Assembly (NCBI RefSeq): GCF_022829685.1 | Contig: NZ_JAKSYE010000076.1 | Location: forward strand, 1-64,000 | Source: Methylobacterium sp. E-045 | GTDB lineage: Bacteria; Pseudomonadota; Alphaproteobacteria; Rhizobiales; Beijerinckiaceae | Direction: 5' to 3' | DNA length: 64,000 nucleotides | In this document: piece after piece, positions 9,547 through 23,692 of the stretch | How the letters are laid out: every line of letters starts with the position of its first letter | Position numbering within the stretch: the stretch's first letter is position 1 | Translations under genes and position numbers: made by a program | Notes under the pieces: generated by a model | What the model saw: only the letters and a program-made list of their open reading frames with translations | Databases searched by the model: none | Told to the model about the DNA's origin: nothing

Positions 9547-9867
9547 CTATTGCAGCGCCTTCACCTCGCACTGCACGTAGTCGCCGCTCGCTTTCACATA
9601 AGCGTTCAGCGCCTTCACATAGGCCTCGGCCAGGGGACGATAGGCCGCGATTTGCAGGTTGTAGGCCTTCACCGCGTCGTTGAACGTGTAGGCCTCCCAG
9701 CCGGGACATCCGCCCTTGGCGTCGAGGCAGGCGGGCTTGGCGGGAGCAACCGGCTTCGTCGGGCGCGTCGCCGGGTCGGGCGGCATGGCCTTCGCGCATT
9801 CCGCCATGGCGAGGGACGGCAGAAGGGCCGTCAGGACGAGAGCCGCTCCAAGAAGCCTGACACGCAT
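9547..9867 (-). CDS. Small exported protein, unknown function
   Basis: This is a 106-residue protein with a clear signal peptide (MRVRLLGAALVLTALLPSLA, cleavage near AMA-EC). The mature part has a short Pro/Lys-rich linker (TRPTKPVAPAKPAC), a CPGWEAYTFNDAVKAYN segment and a long helix ending in a Cys. It has three or four cysteines, so disulphides in the periplasm are likely. Similar small exported proteins occur in Methylobacterium, but I know of no function. An upstream ATG at 9903 is possible but would precede the signal peptide. Confidence 0.7.
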   Translation of the reverse strand: MRVRLLGAALVLTALLPSLAMAECAKAMPPDPATRPTKPVAPAKPACLDAKGGCPGWEAYTFNDAVKAYNLQIAAYRPLAEAYVKALNAYVKASGDYVQCEVKALQ

Positions 9868-9951
9868 CGCTGGAATTCCCTCACGTTCGAGACGCCCGTT
9901 CACCAGGACGGCGCTGCGCTTGTGCGCGAGGGATTGGTCCGTCGCAAGCGC

Positions 9952-10845
9952 TCAGCTCGCCTGGACGGCCTCCTGCCCGGACCGGTGAGAGACCGGTTTA
10001 CCCTTGCCGCCGCCATTCATGGCCGGACGCATGATGTTGAGCAGCGGCAATGCGATGCCGGTGACGAGCACCCACCAGGCCGGACGCAGGCCATCGTAGA
10101 ATTCGAGGTTGGCTCCGAGCACCGCGCTGGCGGGCACGCCGCTTTTGAACCCGTACCACGCCGCTTCCACCAGCGCGGTGACGAGGGACGTCGCGAGGGC
10201 GAGGCCGAAGAGGGTGATGGCATTCATCGGAAGACGGTAGCGCTGCATAGCCCGCCATCCCATCAGCAGAAGGAACAGGCCGGTCCAGTAGACCGGCGCC
10301 GACACGTCGATCTTGGCCTGAAGGAAGTAGTGGAGCAGGCCGAGCACCGCGATGGCATAGACGGTCTTGTGCAGGCGCGGCCAAGCCTTTCCGAGGCGGC
10401 GGATCATCCCGTCCGTGGAGGTGATCCCCAATACGGCGAGGCCGAGCAGGGCCACGAAGCCGATGGTGAGGTAGAACCGCGAGACAATCTCGCTCGCGAC
10501 CTTCGACAGGATGAAATTCTGGTCGACGACGTAGAGACCGAGATGGACGAGCCCATAGGCGAGGACGGTGAGGCCGAGCATGCGCCGGACCAGGATGAGC
10601 TTGGGATAGTTCGCGATCCGCCTCAGCGGCGTCACCGCCAGGGAGAGCAGCAAGAATCGCACGGCCCATTCGCCCGTACCGTGGATAAGGGCGGTGATCG
10701 GCTTCGGCCCGAGGGCGTCGAACCCATAGGCGGCGGCGAGCCAGAGCCCCGGTGCCAGCGCGAACAGGAATGTCGCGAGTTTCAGGCCCGAGACGCGGCC
10801 GGCGCGGTCGCGCCAGGGTGCGGAGAGAGCGGGTTTGGCCGGCAT
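9952..10845 (-). CDS. msrQ: MsrQ haem-binding membrane subunit
   Basis: This is the integral membrane b-type haem subunit (YedZ/MsrQ family, 297 residues). In the MsrPQ system it passes electrons from the respiratory chain to the periplasmic methionine sulfoxide reductase MsrP. About six hydrophobic segments are visible. The family pattern includes the TPLRRI loop, RRMLGLTVLAYGLVHLGLYV and WPRLHKTVYAIAVLGLLHYF, whose His residues are likely haem ligands. I use the ATG at 10845, since the earlier start adds an unlikely 33 residues. No msrP is adjacent, which is unusual because the two genes are normally paired. Confidence 0.88.
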   Translation of the reverse strand: MPAKPALSAPWRDRAGRVSGLKLATFLFALAPGLWLAAAYGFDALGPKPITALIHGTGEWAVRFLLLSLAVTPLRRIANYPKLILVRRMLGLTVLAYGLVHLGLYVVDQNFILSKVASEIVSRFYLTIGFVALLGLAVLGITSTDGMIRRLGKAWPRLHKTVYAIAVLGLLHYFLQAKIDVSAPVYWTGLFLLLMGWRAMQRYRLPMNAITLFGLALATSLVTALVEAAWYGFKSGVPASAVLGANLEFYDGLRPAWWVLVTGIALPLLNIMRPAMNGGGKGKPVSHRSGQEAVQAS

Positions 10846-11061
10846 GAAGATCCGTCGGTGAAAAGTCCTCGCCTTCAGATAGGCGAACGTGGGGAGGATA
10901 TGGGGTGGCTCGGTCGCACGTTCGCGCGAGACCGCCTCTTCCATTCGTAGGCCTTCGACAGAAGGTTACCTTTCCGTCGTGCCGCTGCGGCGCATCCGCG
11001 GGGCCTCCCGTCGCGGTATCCGGATGTGATAAACTCCGCGACGCCCCAGCCAAAGCCGTGA

Positions 11062-14346
<3,285 letters not shown>

Positions 14347-14360
<14 letters not shown>

Positions 14361-14829
14361 GCAGGGCGTCGACGCCGGAAATCTCAGTCTTGGCCGGGGA
14401 TTCTTCGACGTTGAGAACGCGCACGACGCCGTCATCCACCAGCATGGAGTAGCGCTTCGAGCGCGGCCCTAGGCCGAAACCGGCCCCGTCCATGTCGAGG
14501 CCGATCGCCTTGGCGAACTCGGCATTGCCGTCGGCGAGGAACTCGATCCCATCGGCGTTGCTGGCCTTCTGCCAGGCTTCGAGCACGAACACATCGTTGA
14601 CCGAGGTGACGGCCACGGCATCGACGCCGCGCGCCTTGACCTCTTCCTGCTTCTCGACGAAGCCGGGCAGGTGGTTGCGGTGGCAACTCGGCGTGAATGC
14701 GCCGGGCACGCCGATCAGAACGATGCGGCGTCCCTTGAAGATATCGTCAGTGGTCTTCGCCTCGGGGCCCCCGGCGCCGCTCACGCGAAATGTCACCTGG
14801 GGAAGGTGGTCGCCAACCTGGATCGTCAT
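14347..14829 (-). CDS. Peroxiredoxin (Prx5/AhpE-type)
   Basis: This cytosolic thiol peroxidase of 160 residues reduces hydrogen or organic peroxides. The start MTIQVGDHLPQVTFRV and the peroxidatic motif VPGAFTPSCHRNHLPGF, with the active Cys in TPSCH, are typical of the Prx5 group. The tail (GPRSKRYSMLVDDGVV) also fits. I chose the ATG at 14829, since the earlier start adds 52 low-complexity residues. The usual reductant would be glutathione/glutaredoxin. It converges on the exonuclease gene. Confidence 0.93.
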
Positions 14830-15517
14830 CCGTCCTCGTCTCCTCAGATCGCCTAGAGCCCATACCCGGTCTTGAGGACCGATTCTGACACCACGTGGTG
14901 CGTGAGCCCATCGGCCAACGGCGCCATAATGGCCCTCCGATGGGCGAGAAGGGTCTAGCCCGTGCCCATGGGCGTGTCGAGGCAACCCGCGGAGAAGCCG
15001 GTCCCGTCCACATTTCCCTGATGGATCGCGACCGTATTCAACGAGAACGGAAAGGATGCCATCCTCAGCCTCGCCGGGTTCAGCTCAGGAGCGGGATGCG
15101 AAAGGCTGTTTCGGTTCCTGACCCTAAGGAAGGCCGAAAACGGATGAATAGACGAGATGAGGTAGTCAGCTCGATGCCGCCGATATCGGCCTCGTGGAGA
15201 GCTGTCCGTCGTCGTCTTCTCGGAGCAGGGAACGAAGATCGTCAAGTTGATGCTGATCCGAAGTGGCATATGTCACTTACGGCTCAATTCCGACCGCCTG
15301 TTGCTCATCGAGAACCACGAGCGGGTCGTAAGGCTGAAGAAGCAGAGGATCAATTCCGATGCTTGGGCCGTCGAAGCTCAGGAGCCTCGGAAAGCCTCGA
15401 AAAAACTCTTCACTTCCTGTCGCCTCAGCGGTCAGAGCAAGGTTGCCTTCTTCGTTATCCCGATGGACCTGTCGCATCCCCGCTGGACAAGCCCTCCGGC
15501 CCAGGTAGCATGATGCG
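14830..15517. other. Long intergenic stretch, no gene recognised
   Basis: This 688-nt stretch lies between the divergently transcribed peroxiredoxin and YqgE genes. Open frames of 60-220 codons exist on both strands, but none has a recognisable domain, a convincing start or the third-position GC bias of the neighbours. A 9-bp inverted repeat (14906-14914 with 14937-14945) and the palindrome CCACGTGG (14891-14898) lie upstream of the peroxiredoxin gene and could be regulatory. The part from about 15230 is less GC-rich and may be a decayed gene. Confidence 0.4.
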
Positions 15518-16114
15518 ATGCGACATGATCCGGTTTCCGCCTATCTCGACGGTCAGTTCCTGGTAGCAATGCCCGGCCTCACGGACGAGCGCTTTGCAAG
15601 GTCGGTGATCTATCTTTGCGCCCATTCAGCCGATGGGGCGATGGGGATCATCCTGAACAAGCCGGCCAGCGACCTGAACATGCCCGACCTCCTGGTCCAA
15701 TTGGATATCGCCAGCGAGGATGACGCGATCCGCCTGCGCGAGACGGTCGGTCATATTCCGGTTCTGATGGGTGGCCCGGTCGATGCCAAGCGCGGCTTTG
15801 TGCTTCACACCGACGATTTTCACATCGACCAGTCGACACTTATCATCGATGACGGGATATGCCTCACCGCCACCGTAGAAATTCTGCGGGCCATCGCGAG
15901 CGGGGCGGGGCCGGCCAGCGCTGTCCTCGCCCTCGGCTATGCCGGGTGGCAGGCGGGTCAGCTTGAGAGTGAGATCTTGGCCAATGGCTGGCTCAACTGC
16001 CCAGCCGATCCCGACATGATCTTCAATGCCGCGCTCGACACCAAGTACGAGCGCACCCTGCGCAGCAACGGAATTGATCCGGCGATGCTCTCACTTAGTG
16101 CTGGCCGGGCCTGA
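15518..16114 (+). CDS. YqgE/AlgH family protein (UPF0301)
   Basis: This is a 198-residue conserved cytosolic protein of unknown biochemical role. The family signature is present near the start ([21 protein letters not shown] and [19 protein letters not shown]), followed by [13 protein letters not shown] and [17 protein letters not shown]. The family has been linked to alginate regulation in Pseudomonas (AlgH), but no alginate genes are nearby and the function here is open. The gene stands alone and ends 22 nt from a convergent gene. Confidence 0.92.
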   Translation: MRHDPVSAYLDGQFLVAMPGLTDERFARSVIYLCAHSADGAMGIILNKPASDLNMPDLLVQLDIASEDDAIRLRETVGHIPVLMGGPVDAKRGFVLHTDDFHIDQSTLIIDDGICLTATVEILRAIASGAGPASAVLALGYAGWQAGQLESEILANGWLNCPADPDMIFNAALDTKYERTLRSNGIDPAMLSLSAGRA

Positions 16115-16136
16115 AGGGCATCAGCCCAGCCACGTC

Positions 16137-17135
16137 TCACTCGCCGACCGGAGAACCGTCACCGTCGGGGTTCATCCCCTCCACCGCCGGCTTCGGCTTG
16201 CGCGGGCGTGGCGTCGTGCTCGCGGTCGGTGTGCTCGTATTGGCACCGAGCCTCGCCGCGAGAGACAAGGCACGGGCTTCAGTAAAGCGCACGTTGCAGA
16301 AGCCGTGGGCGCCCTCGCGGGCATAGGTCCGGCATGTTTGCTCGCGGTCGGAGGAGAAAGCCGCCTGTTCGGTCACGATCGTGCGAACATCCTGCCCACG
16401 GGCACGCTGAGTCATCACCTTGTAATTGTCTCTCACAGCCTTGTCAGCGACGCCTCGTCCGGAATCGAATTCGGCGGAACGTGGGATCAGGGTTGCGGCG
16501 GCAGGTCCCCAGAGACCCGAAGGAGTCGTTGCGCAATCGGCCGATGCGAAGCTGCAGACACGACTGCCGCCCAGCGACGTCACCAAGACGCTACCCTCGA
16601 GAACCTCGAACCGAAGCGGACATTCGCCGCCCGCTATCTCGTAGCGTGCCACGCCCTGGGGACGTCCCTCGGAGGATAGGGAGATCGGCGAGCCGCCCGA
16701 AAGCGGAACCTTGCAGGCCTCATTCGGCTGCGAAATCTTGGTGCCGGGCAGGGTGACCCGCACCGTTGCCGCGCTGCCCGCCTTGTCGATCTTGAGGCTC
16801 CCGGTCAGGCCGTTCAGCAGGAGTTCCTGGCCAAGAATGTTATCATCGCCCGGCGTCTTGAGGACGACGGGGCGCAGGGGAGCCGGAGCCGCTTTCGGCG
16901 CTTCCGGCGCCGATTCTCCCGGCGCGCCTTGCGGGAGCAGTGTCCCTGGCTGAGGCGCCCCCGCCGGAGGTACTCCACGCGACGGCACAGGAGGCTTGGC
17001 CGCCTTGCCGATGCCGAACAGTTCCTCGAAAAAGTTCTGCGCGGACGCTTCGTGAGCCGAGAGAGCGACCAGGGGCAGGACGAGGAGAGAGGGGATCAGG
17101 CGGAAGGCTCGGGACGGACGCATCAGGTCTTTCAT
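16137..17135 (-). CDS. Secreted protein, Pro/Ala-rich N-terminus, unknown function
   Basis: This 332-residue protein starts with a signal peptide (SLLVLPLVALSAHEASA, cleavage before QNFFEELFG). A Pro/Ala-rich linker (about 40-90) follows, then a predicted beta domain with a Cys pair. After that is a helical region with four to five Cys (EQTCRTYAREGAHGFCNVRF), which recalls LprI-type periplasmic proteins. The tail is Pro/Lys-rich. I chose the ATG at 17135; one at 17123 is also possible. The gene is divergent from dnaK. I do not recognise the family with confidence. Confidence 0.7.
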   Translation of the reverse strand: MKDLMRPSRAFRLIPSLLVLPLVALSAHEASAQNFFEELFGIGKAAKPPVPSRGVPPAGAPQPGTLLPQGAPGESAPEAPKAAPAPLRPVVLKTPGDDNILGQELLLNGLTGSLKIDKAGSAATVRVTLPGTKISQPNEACKVPLSGGSPISLSSEGRPQGVARYEIAGGECPLRFEVLEGSVLVTSLGGSRVCSFASADCATTPSGLWGPAAATLIPRSAEFDSGRGVADKAVRDNYKVMTQRARGQDVRTIVTEQAAFSSDREQTCRTYAREGAHGFCNVRFTEARALSLAARLGANTSTPTASTTPRPRKPKPAVEGMNPDGDGSPVGE

Positions 17136-17632
17136 GCCTCTGAAGCTCGCAGCACCGGACCGACGAACCGTGAATGTGCAACGGGCTTTCGTCTTTGCAT
17201 CAGCTTTTTCGAAACCCGGTATCATATGTGGGGCTGACGCTTCCGATGGCCGACCTGCTTCCGATCCGCGCTGACGGCCCGGCAGCCGGTCTTTCATAAC
17301 CGAGCCTAGCACGCGATCGATGGCGCGGACGTGGCGTCCCTGCAACATTTTTGGGGTCCACGGCGCCGAATATCTGTCATCCCGTGTGCGAACATCCTGG
17401 TCCGCAAAGGCGATGAGGTCGGCGTGGCAGTTCGGAGCGTGTCGCCTTGCGGCCCCGCATCACCCTTCTTATATCCGACGGGACGCGGGATTAAGACCTG
17501 GATGGGCGCGTTTCAGGCGCTCTGGCTGGTTCGAATTCCGCTCTCACAATCTTTCGTTCTTCACCGCCATGGGCCGGGCCGCTTCGGGGCTCGGCGGTCT
17601 GCTTGACCAAATGACATGAGAGGGATCCCACC
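17136..17632. other. Divergent intergenic region before dnaK
   Basis: This is a 497-nt region between a secreted-protein gene and dnaK. It contains the RpoH-type promoter listed separately and a 5' leader of about 150 nt for dnaK. No CIRCE element (TTAGCACTC inverted repeat) is visible, so HrcA control of dnaK is not indicated. I see no small RNA or further gene. Confidence 0.5.
17446..17477 (+). promoter_or_regulatory. RpoH (sigma-32) heat-shock promoter of dnaK
   Basis: CTTG at 17446-17449 is followed, after 18 nt, by CTTATATCCG at 17468-17477. The second block matches the alphaproteobacterial RpoH -10 consensus CYTATNTNNG at every fixed position. It points at dnaK, 155 nt downstream. RpoH itself is encoded at 34536-35426 in this window. 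Confidence 0.75.
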
Positions 17633-19549
<1,917 letters not shown>

Positions 19550-19561
19550 GGCCCACGCTGC

Positions 19562-19591
19562 ATGCGGGGCCGGAGTGATCCGGCCCCGCAT
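19562..19591 (+). terminator. Hairpin between dnaK and dnaJ
   Basis: A perfect 13-bp GC-rich stem (19562-19574 with 19579-19591) has a GTGA loop and lies 13 nt after the dnaK stop. There is no T-run. It may attenuate readthrough so that dnaK is made in excess over dnaJ, or protect the dnaK mRNA 3' end. Confidence 0.6.
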
Positions 19592-19665
19592 CATGTCTGG
19601 TCAGCGACAATGGCGTGATCCCGAGACGATCAGTGTGATCCGCCAGGGACTTTTGAGGACGGGGA

Positions 19666-20829
19666 ATGTCGAAGCGGGACTATTACGAGATTCTTGGGGT
19701 CTCAAAAACCGCGACCGACGGCGAGATGAAGGTCGCTTTCCGCAAGCTGGCGATGACCTATCACCCGGATCGTAATCCGGGGAATGCGGAAGCAGAACTC
19801 AAGTTCAAGGAAATCAACGAGGCCTACCAGACGCTCACCGATGGGCAGAAGCGCGCGGCTTATGACCGCTTCGGCCATGCCGCCTTTCAGCAGGGCGGAG
19901 CGGGTGGCCCCGGATTCGGTAACGAATTCGGTGACTTCATGTCGGACATCTTCGACAATTTCTTCGGTGATGGACGCGGTGGCGCGGCGGCGGGCGGTGC
20001 GCGCGGAGGTCGCGGTGGCGCGACCCGCGAGCGCGGCGCCGACCTGCGATACAATCTCGAGATCTCTCTCGAGGATGCGTTCGCCGGCAAAACCGAAACC
20101 ATCACGATGGCGACGGCCGTCACCTGCGAGGTCTGCTCCGGGAGCGGCGCGAAGGCCGGATCCAAGCCCAAGCCCTGTCAGACCTGCGGCGGCTACGGTC
20201 GCGTACGGGCGGCGCAAGGGTTCTTCGCCATCGAGCGCACCTGCCCGGCCTGTCACGGACGCGGTGAGATTATCGATAATCCGTGCGGCAATTGCTCCGG
20301 AGCGGGTCGTGTGACCCGGGAGCGCACACTCTCGATCAATGTCCCGGCCGGCGTCGACGATGGCCTGCGGATCCGTCTGGCCGGCGAGGGCGAGACAGGC
20401 CTGCGCGGCGGCCCGGCCGGCGACCTTTACGTCTTCCTCTCGATCAAGCCGCATACCTTCTTTCAGCGGGATGGTGCCGATCTGTTTTGCCGTGTGCCGA
20501 TTTCGATGGTCACTGCTGCCCTGTCAGGGGAGATCACTGTGCCGGTCATCGACGGTTCGCAGACCGAGGTCCGCATTCCCGCAGGCACGCAGACGGCCAA
20601 ACAGTTTCGGATCAAGGGCAAGGGCATGCCGGTCCTCCGGTCCCGCGATGTCGGCGATCTCTATATTCAGGTCTTTGTCGAGACACCGCAGAACCTGTCG
20701 AAGCGCCAGCGCGAATTGCTTCAGGAGTTCACCAACACGGCCTCGGACGAGAACCATCCCGAAAGTGCCGGGTTTTTCTCCAAGGTCCGCGATTTCTTCG
20801 ATGGTTTGAGCGGCGTCGCGAGGTCGTGA
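19666..20829 (+). CDS. dnaJ: Hsp40 co-chaperone DnaJ
   Basis: This is the DnaK co-chaperone, 387 residues. The J domain has the essential HPD tripeptide in [10 protein letters not shown] Gly-rich region (about 75-125, [14 protein letters not shown]) follows. The zinc-binding core has four C-x-x-C-x-G-x-G repeats ([32 protein letters not shown]). The C-terminal substrate-binding domain is complete. It lies 116 nt downstream of dnaK and probably shares its heat-shock promoter. Confidence 0.99.
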   Translation: MSKRDYYEILGVSKTATDGEMKVAFRKLAMTYHPDRNPGNAEAELKFKEINEAYQTLTDGQKRAAYDRFGHAAFQQGGAGGPGFGNEFGDFMSDIFDNFFGDGRGGAAAGGARGGRGGATRERGADLRYNLEISLEDAFAGKTETITMATAVTCEVCSGSGAKAGSKPKPCQTCGGYGRVRAAQGFFAIERTCPACHGRGEIIDNPCGNCSGAGRVTRERTLSINVPAGVDDGLRIRLAGEGETGLRGGPAGDLYVFLSIKPHTFFQRDGADLFCRVPISMVTAALSGEITVPVIDGSQTEVRIPAGTQTAKQFRIKGKGMPVLRSRDVGDLYIQVFVETPQNLSKRQRELLQEFTNTASDENHPESAGFFSKVRDFFDGLSGVARS

Positions 20830-21013
20830 CGATCCGCGATATACGGGATGGCGGATCGAAACGGCTTGGCCGTCGTTGTGGCTGTGGCAGCGCTGCATCG
20901 TCGCCAAAAGCACGATGCGCCGGTACCGCCCTATGCCGAGCTTCGACCTTGACGGGCCATGGCTTTCGTCGTCTAGCCTAGACTTCCCATGCGTGATCTG
21001 AGGACATTGGATC

Positions 21014-21649
21014 TTGCCGCCGCTCCATCGACCCAGCGCTAAAGCCTATGCCGCCACCGGTTCGGTCCGTGAACGGCGGGAGCCGCTGGAAGATGAAGCG
21101 CGTTTCCTGCGGTCCTGGTTCGAACGTCCCCTCGTTACCGGATCGGTAACGCCGTCGGGCAGGATGTTGGCCCGCATGATGGCGTCCTACGTGGACCCCC
21201 GTGTCCCGGGACCCGTCATCGAGTTAGGGCCCGGCACTGGTCCCGTCACCGAAGCACTGATCCGCCGCGGCATCGAGCAGGAGCGGCTCGTCCTGGTGGA
21301 ATACAACCCGGACTTCTGCAAGCTGCTGCAGAAGCGCTTTCCACGGGCCACGGTCTTGCGTGGAGATGCCTACAATATCCGCGAGACCATCGGTGAGCTT
21401 CTCACCGAAAAGGCCGCCGCCACTGTCTCCAGCCTGCCGCTGTTCACCAAGCCCCTGGAACAGCGGCTCGGGCTTCTGAACGCCACGCACACGCTCATGC
21501 ATCCGGGCTCGCCCTTCGTGCAGTTCACCTATGCGGTCGTACCGCCGATCCCCGAGCGCTGCGATGCCGGGAGCTACACGGCCAGCCGGTCGAGCCGGGT
21601 CTGGCTCAACCTACCGCCAGCACGTGTCTGGGTCTACCGCCGTCCCTGA
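21014..21649 (+). CDS. pmtA: PmtA-type phospholipid N-methyltransferase
   Basis: This is a SAM-dependent methyltransferase of 211 residues resembling Rhizobium/Rhodobacter PmtA, which methylates phosphatidylethanolamine towards phosphatidylcholine. The SAM motif is GPVIELGPGTGPVTEALIRRG. The family marks VEYNPDFCKLLQKRFP, SSLPLFTKP, FVQFTYAVVPPIP and the tail PPARVWVYRR are all present. The start codon is TTG at 21014, with GAGGA about 10 nt upstream and no alternative in-frame ATG before the fold. The gene is monocistronic. A KsgA-like rRNA methyltransferase is less likely because of the C-terminal motifs. Confidence 0.82.
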   Translation: MPPLHRPSAKAYAATGSVRERREPLEDEARFLRSWFERPLVTGSVTPSGRMLARMMASYVDPRVPGPVIELGPGTGPVTEALIRRGIEQERLVLVEYNPDFCKLLQKRFPRATVLRGDAYNIRETIGELLTEKAAATVSSLPLFTKPLEQRLGLLNATHTLMHPGSPFVQFTYAVVPPIPERCDAGSYTASRSSRVWLNLPPARVWVYRRP

Positions 21650-21767
21650 GGGACCGCCGCCGAACACCACCTGAAGACGCAGCTCATCCATGGTTCAGCC
21701 CATCGCCACTACCGTCAGATTATTGCGCCGGGACAGCCCTGACGCAGCGAGACGACGGAGACTGGAC

Positions 21768-22121
21768 ATGGCCTTTCGCGCATTCGCACATCGGACAAGG
21801 GGGTGGCTCGCCGCTGCTGCGCTCACCCTCGGCGTTATCGGCATAGCGCCGAGCATCGTTCAGGCGGCACCACTTGCTCCCGCCGCTGCCCTAGCCGAAT
21901 CGGCGCCGGCCGACATCGTTCCGGTCCAGTACGGCTGGGGCGGGCATCATCACCATCATCGCAGGCACCATGGCTGGGGCGGACATCACCGTCATGGATG
22001 GGGTGGGCACCGGGGGTACGGCTGGGGCGGTCATGGTCATCACGGATGGCGCCCGCGCCATCATGGCTGGGGCCACCACCACCATCATGGGCATCGCCAT
22101 GGCGGCTACTACCGCTTCTAG
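21768..22121 (+). CDS. Secreted His/Gly-rich protein
   Basis: This 117-residue protein has a long signal peptide (WLAAAALTLGVIGIAPSIVQA) followed by a short Ala-rich stretch. The second half is made almost wholly of His, Gly, Trp, Arg and Tyr (repeats of GWGGHHRH type, ending GGYYRF). Such proteins are common in Rhizobiales; the His clusters suggest metal binding in the periplasm or outer surface, but no function is established. I chose the ATG at 21768 over 21690 because it sits at the signal peptide. A strong terminator follows. Confidence 0.8.
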   Translation: MAFRAFAHRTRGWLAAAALTLGVIGIAPSIVQAAPLAPAAALAESAPADIVPVQYGWGGHHHHHRRHHGWGGHHRHGWGGHRGYGWGGHGHHGWRPRHHGWGHHHHHGHRHGGYYRF

Positions 22122-22124
22122 TGA

Positions 22125-22160
22125 AAAGACCCCGGCGGTATCCTCCGCCGGGGCGTCTTT
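22125..22160 (+). terminator. Intrinsic terminator of the His-rich gene
   Basis: AAAGACCCCGGCGG pairs with CCGCCGGGGCGTCTTT (one bulged base) around a short ATCCT-type loop, ending in TTT. It begins 4 nt after the stop codon. Confidence 0.8.
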
Positions 22161-22390
22161 CTGTCGAGCTTAGATTGCTACCGATCGAATGGTGCGGGCA
22201 AACTCCCTCGGTTTCACGGAGTGCGGGCTACCCTCTTCTCGCTCACGATCGTCATAGTCCTCTGATGAGAAAGCTCGAGTCTGTCAGTACGCTGGCGAAG
22301 GCGTTGTGTACGATGGTTCTCGTGCGTCCGCCCGGTTCCTGAAATGGATGCGCGGCGTCGTTCCCCTGCGCGTACCGGCTGCCATGCTTA

Positions 22391-23692
22391 TCAGGCGATC
22401 CGCTGGATGATGCCCGGTCGCGGGAGAGGGGCGTCGGGGGCGATCCGGTAGGCCGCCCGCAAGGTCGTTTCGGCGGCATCGGCCTGGGTTTCGGTGCGGG
22501 CATGGACGATGCCGAGAAGGTCTGCGGCATCGCCCGGACGGGCCAGCGCCGAGAGACCCACCGCCGGATCGATGTCGTCCTGGGGCCGGGTGCGTCCGCC
22601 GCCCAGCGCAATGACGGCGAGCCCGATCTCACGGGTCTCGATCTGCGAGACGATGCCCGTCCTGAGAGCTTTCACCGGGCGGATCACCGGCGCGACGGGG
22701 CAATACTGGTCGACCTTCTCGATGAAATCGGCAGGCCCACCCAAGGCGGAGACCATGCGCCCGAAGATCGCGGCGGCCCGTCCTGAATCGCGGGCGTCTT
22801 CGACCCTTTGCGCCGCGTCGGCGATGTCCGTGGCGAGGCCTCCCAGAATCAGCATTTCGGCGCAGAGCGACACGGTCACGGCATGGAATACCGGCTCGCA
22901 GGTGCGACCTGTGAGGTAATCGACGATGTAAGCCACTTCCAGAGCGTTCCCGGCAGAGGAGGCGAGGGGGGCGTCCATGTCGGTGATGAGCGCCACAGTG
23001 TTGAGGCCGGCGCCGTTGGCCACGGAGACAATGCTCTCGGCCAAGGCCCGCGCTTCTTCGATACCGGCCATGAAGGCACCGGAACCGGTCTTAACGTCCA
23101 TGACGAGGCCGTCGAGGCCGGCGGCGAGCTTCTTCGAGAGGATCGACGCGGTGATGAGGTCGAGGGATTCTACCGTGCCGGTCACGTCACGGATGGCGTA
23201 AAGGCGCCGATCCGCCGGGGCGAGATCGGCCGTCTGCCCGATGATTGCGCAGCCGATGGAGCGGGTGACGCTGCGGAATCGGTCGAGGCCGGGCGTCGCG
23301 TCGTAGCCGGGGATGCTGGAGAGCTTATCGAGGGTGCCGCCGGTATGCCCGAGCCCGCGGCCGGAGATCATCGGCACGTAGCCGCCGCAGGCAGCGACCA
23401 TCGGGGCGAGGGCGAGACTGACCGCATCGCCGACGCCTCCGGTTGAATGTTTGTCGAGAACGGGGCCGGGTAAATCCCAGTCCAGTACCGTGCCTGAATG
23501 AGTCATTGCCCGCGTCAGGGCCACGCGCTCGGGCAGCGACAGGCCACGGAAGAACACCGCCATGGCGAAAGCGGCGGCCTGCCCCTCGGTCACCCGCCCG
23601 TCCGTGAGGCCGCAGACGAAGTGCGTGATCTCGGCATCCGTAAGGACGTGCCCGTCCCGCTTGGCCCGGATCAGCTCCTGCGGCAGCATCAT
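22391..23692 (-). CDS. deoA: Thymidine phosphorylase
   Basis: This enzyme splits thymidine or deoxyuridine with phosphate into the base and deoxyribose-1-phosphate (433 residues). The family signature SGRGLGHTGGTLDKLSSIPGY lies near residue 115. DKHSTGGVGDAVSLALAPMVAACG (phosphate binding) and DVKTGSGAFM are also clear. It is the last gene of a salvage operon on the minus strand. Its start overlaps the deoC stop by 4 nt (ATGA). Together with DeoC it feeds deoxyribose carbon into glycolysis. Confidence 0.97.
   Translation of the reverse strand: MMLPQELIRAKRDGHVLTDAEITHFVCGLTDGRVTEGQAAAFAMAVFFRGLSLPERVALTRAMTHSGTVLDWDLPGPVLDKHSTGGVGDAVSLALAPMVAACGGYVPMISGRGLGHTGGTLDKLSSIPGYDATPGLDRFRSVTRSIGCAIIGQTADLAPADRRLYAIRDVTGTVESLDLITASILSKKLAAGLDGLVMDVKTGSGAFMAGIEEARALAESIVSVANGAGLNTVALITDMDAPLASSAGNALEVAYIVDYLTGRTCEPVFHAVTVSLCAEMLILGGLATDIADAAQRVEDARDSGRAAAIFGRMVSALGGPADFIEKVDQYCPVAPVIRPVKALRTGIVSQIETREIGLAVIALGGGRTRPQDDIDPAVGLSALARPGDAADLLGIVHARTETQADAAETTLRAAYRIAPDAPLPRPGIIQRIA

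Noticed and set aside
14895..15566. 223-codon open frame before the YqgE gene
   Set aside because: It has no domain, odd composition and overlaps the true start of the YqgE gene in another frame.
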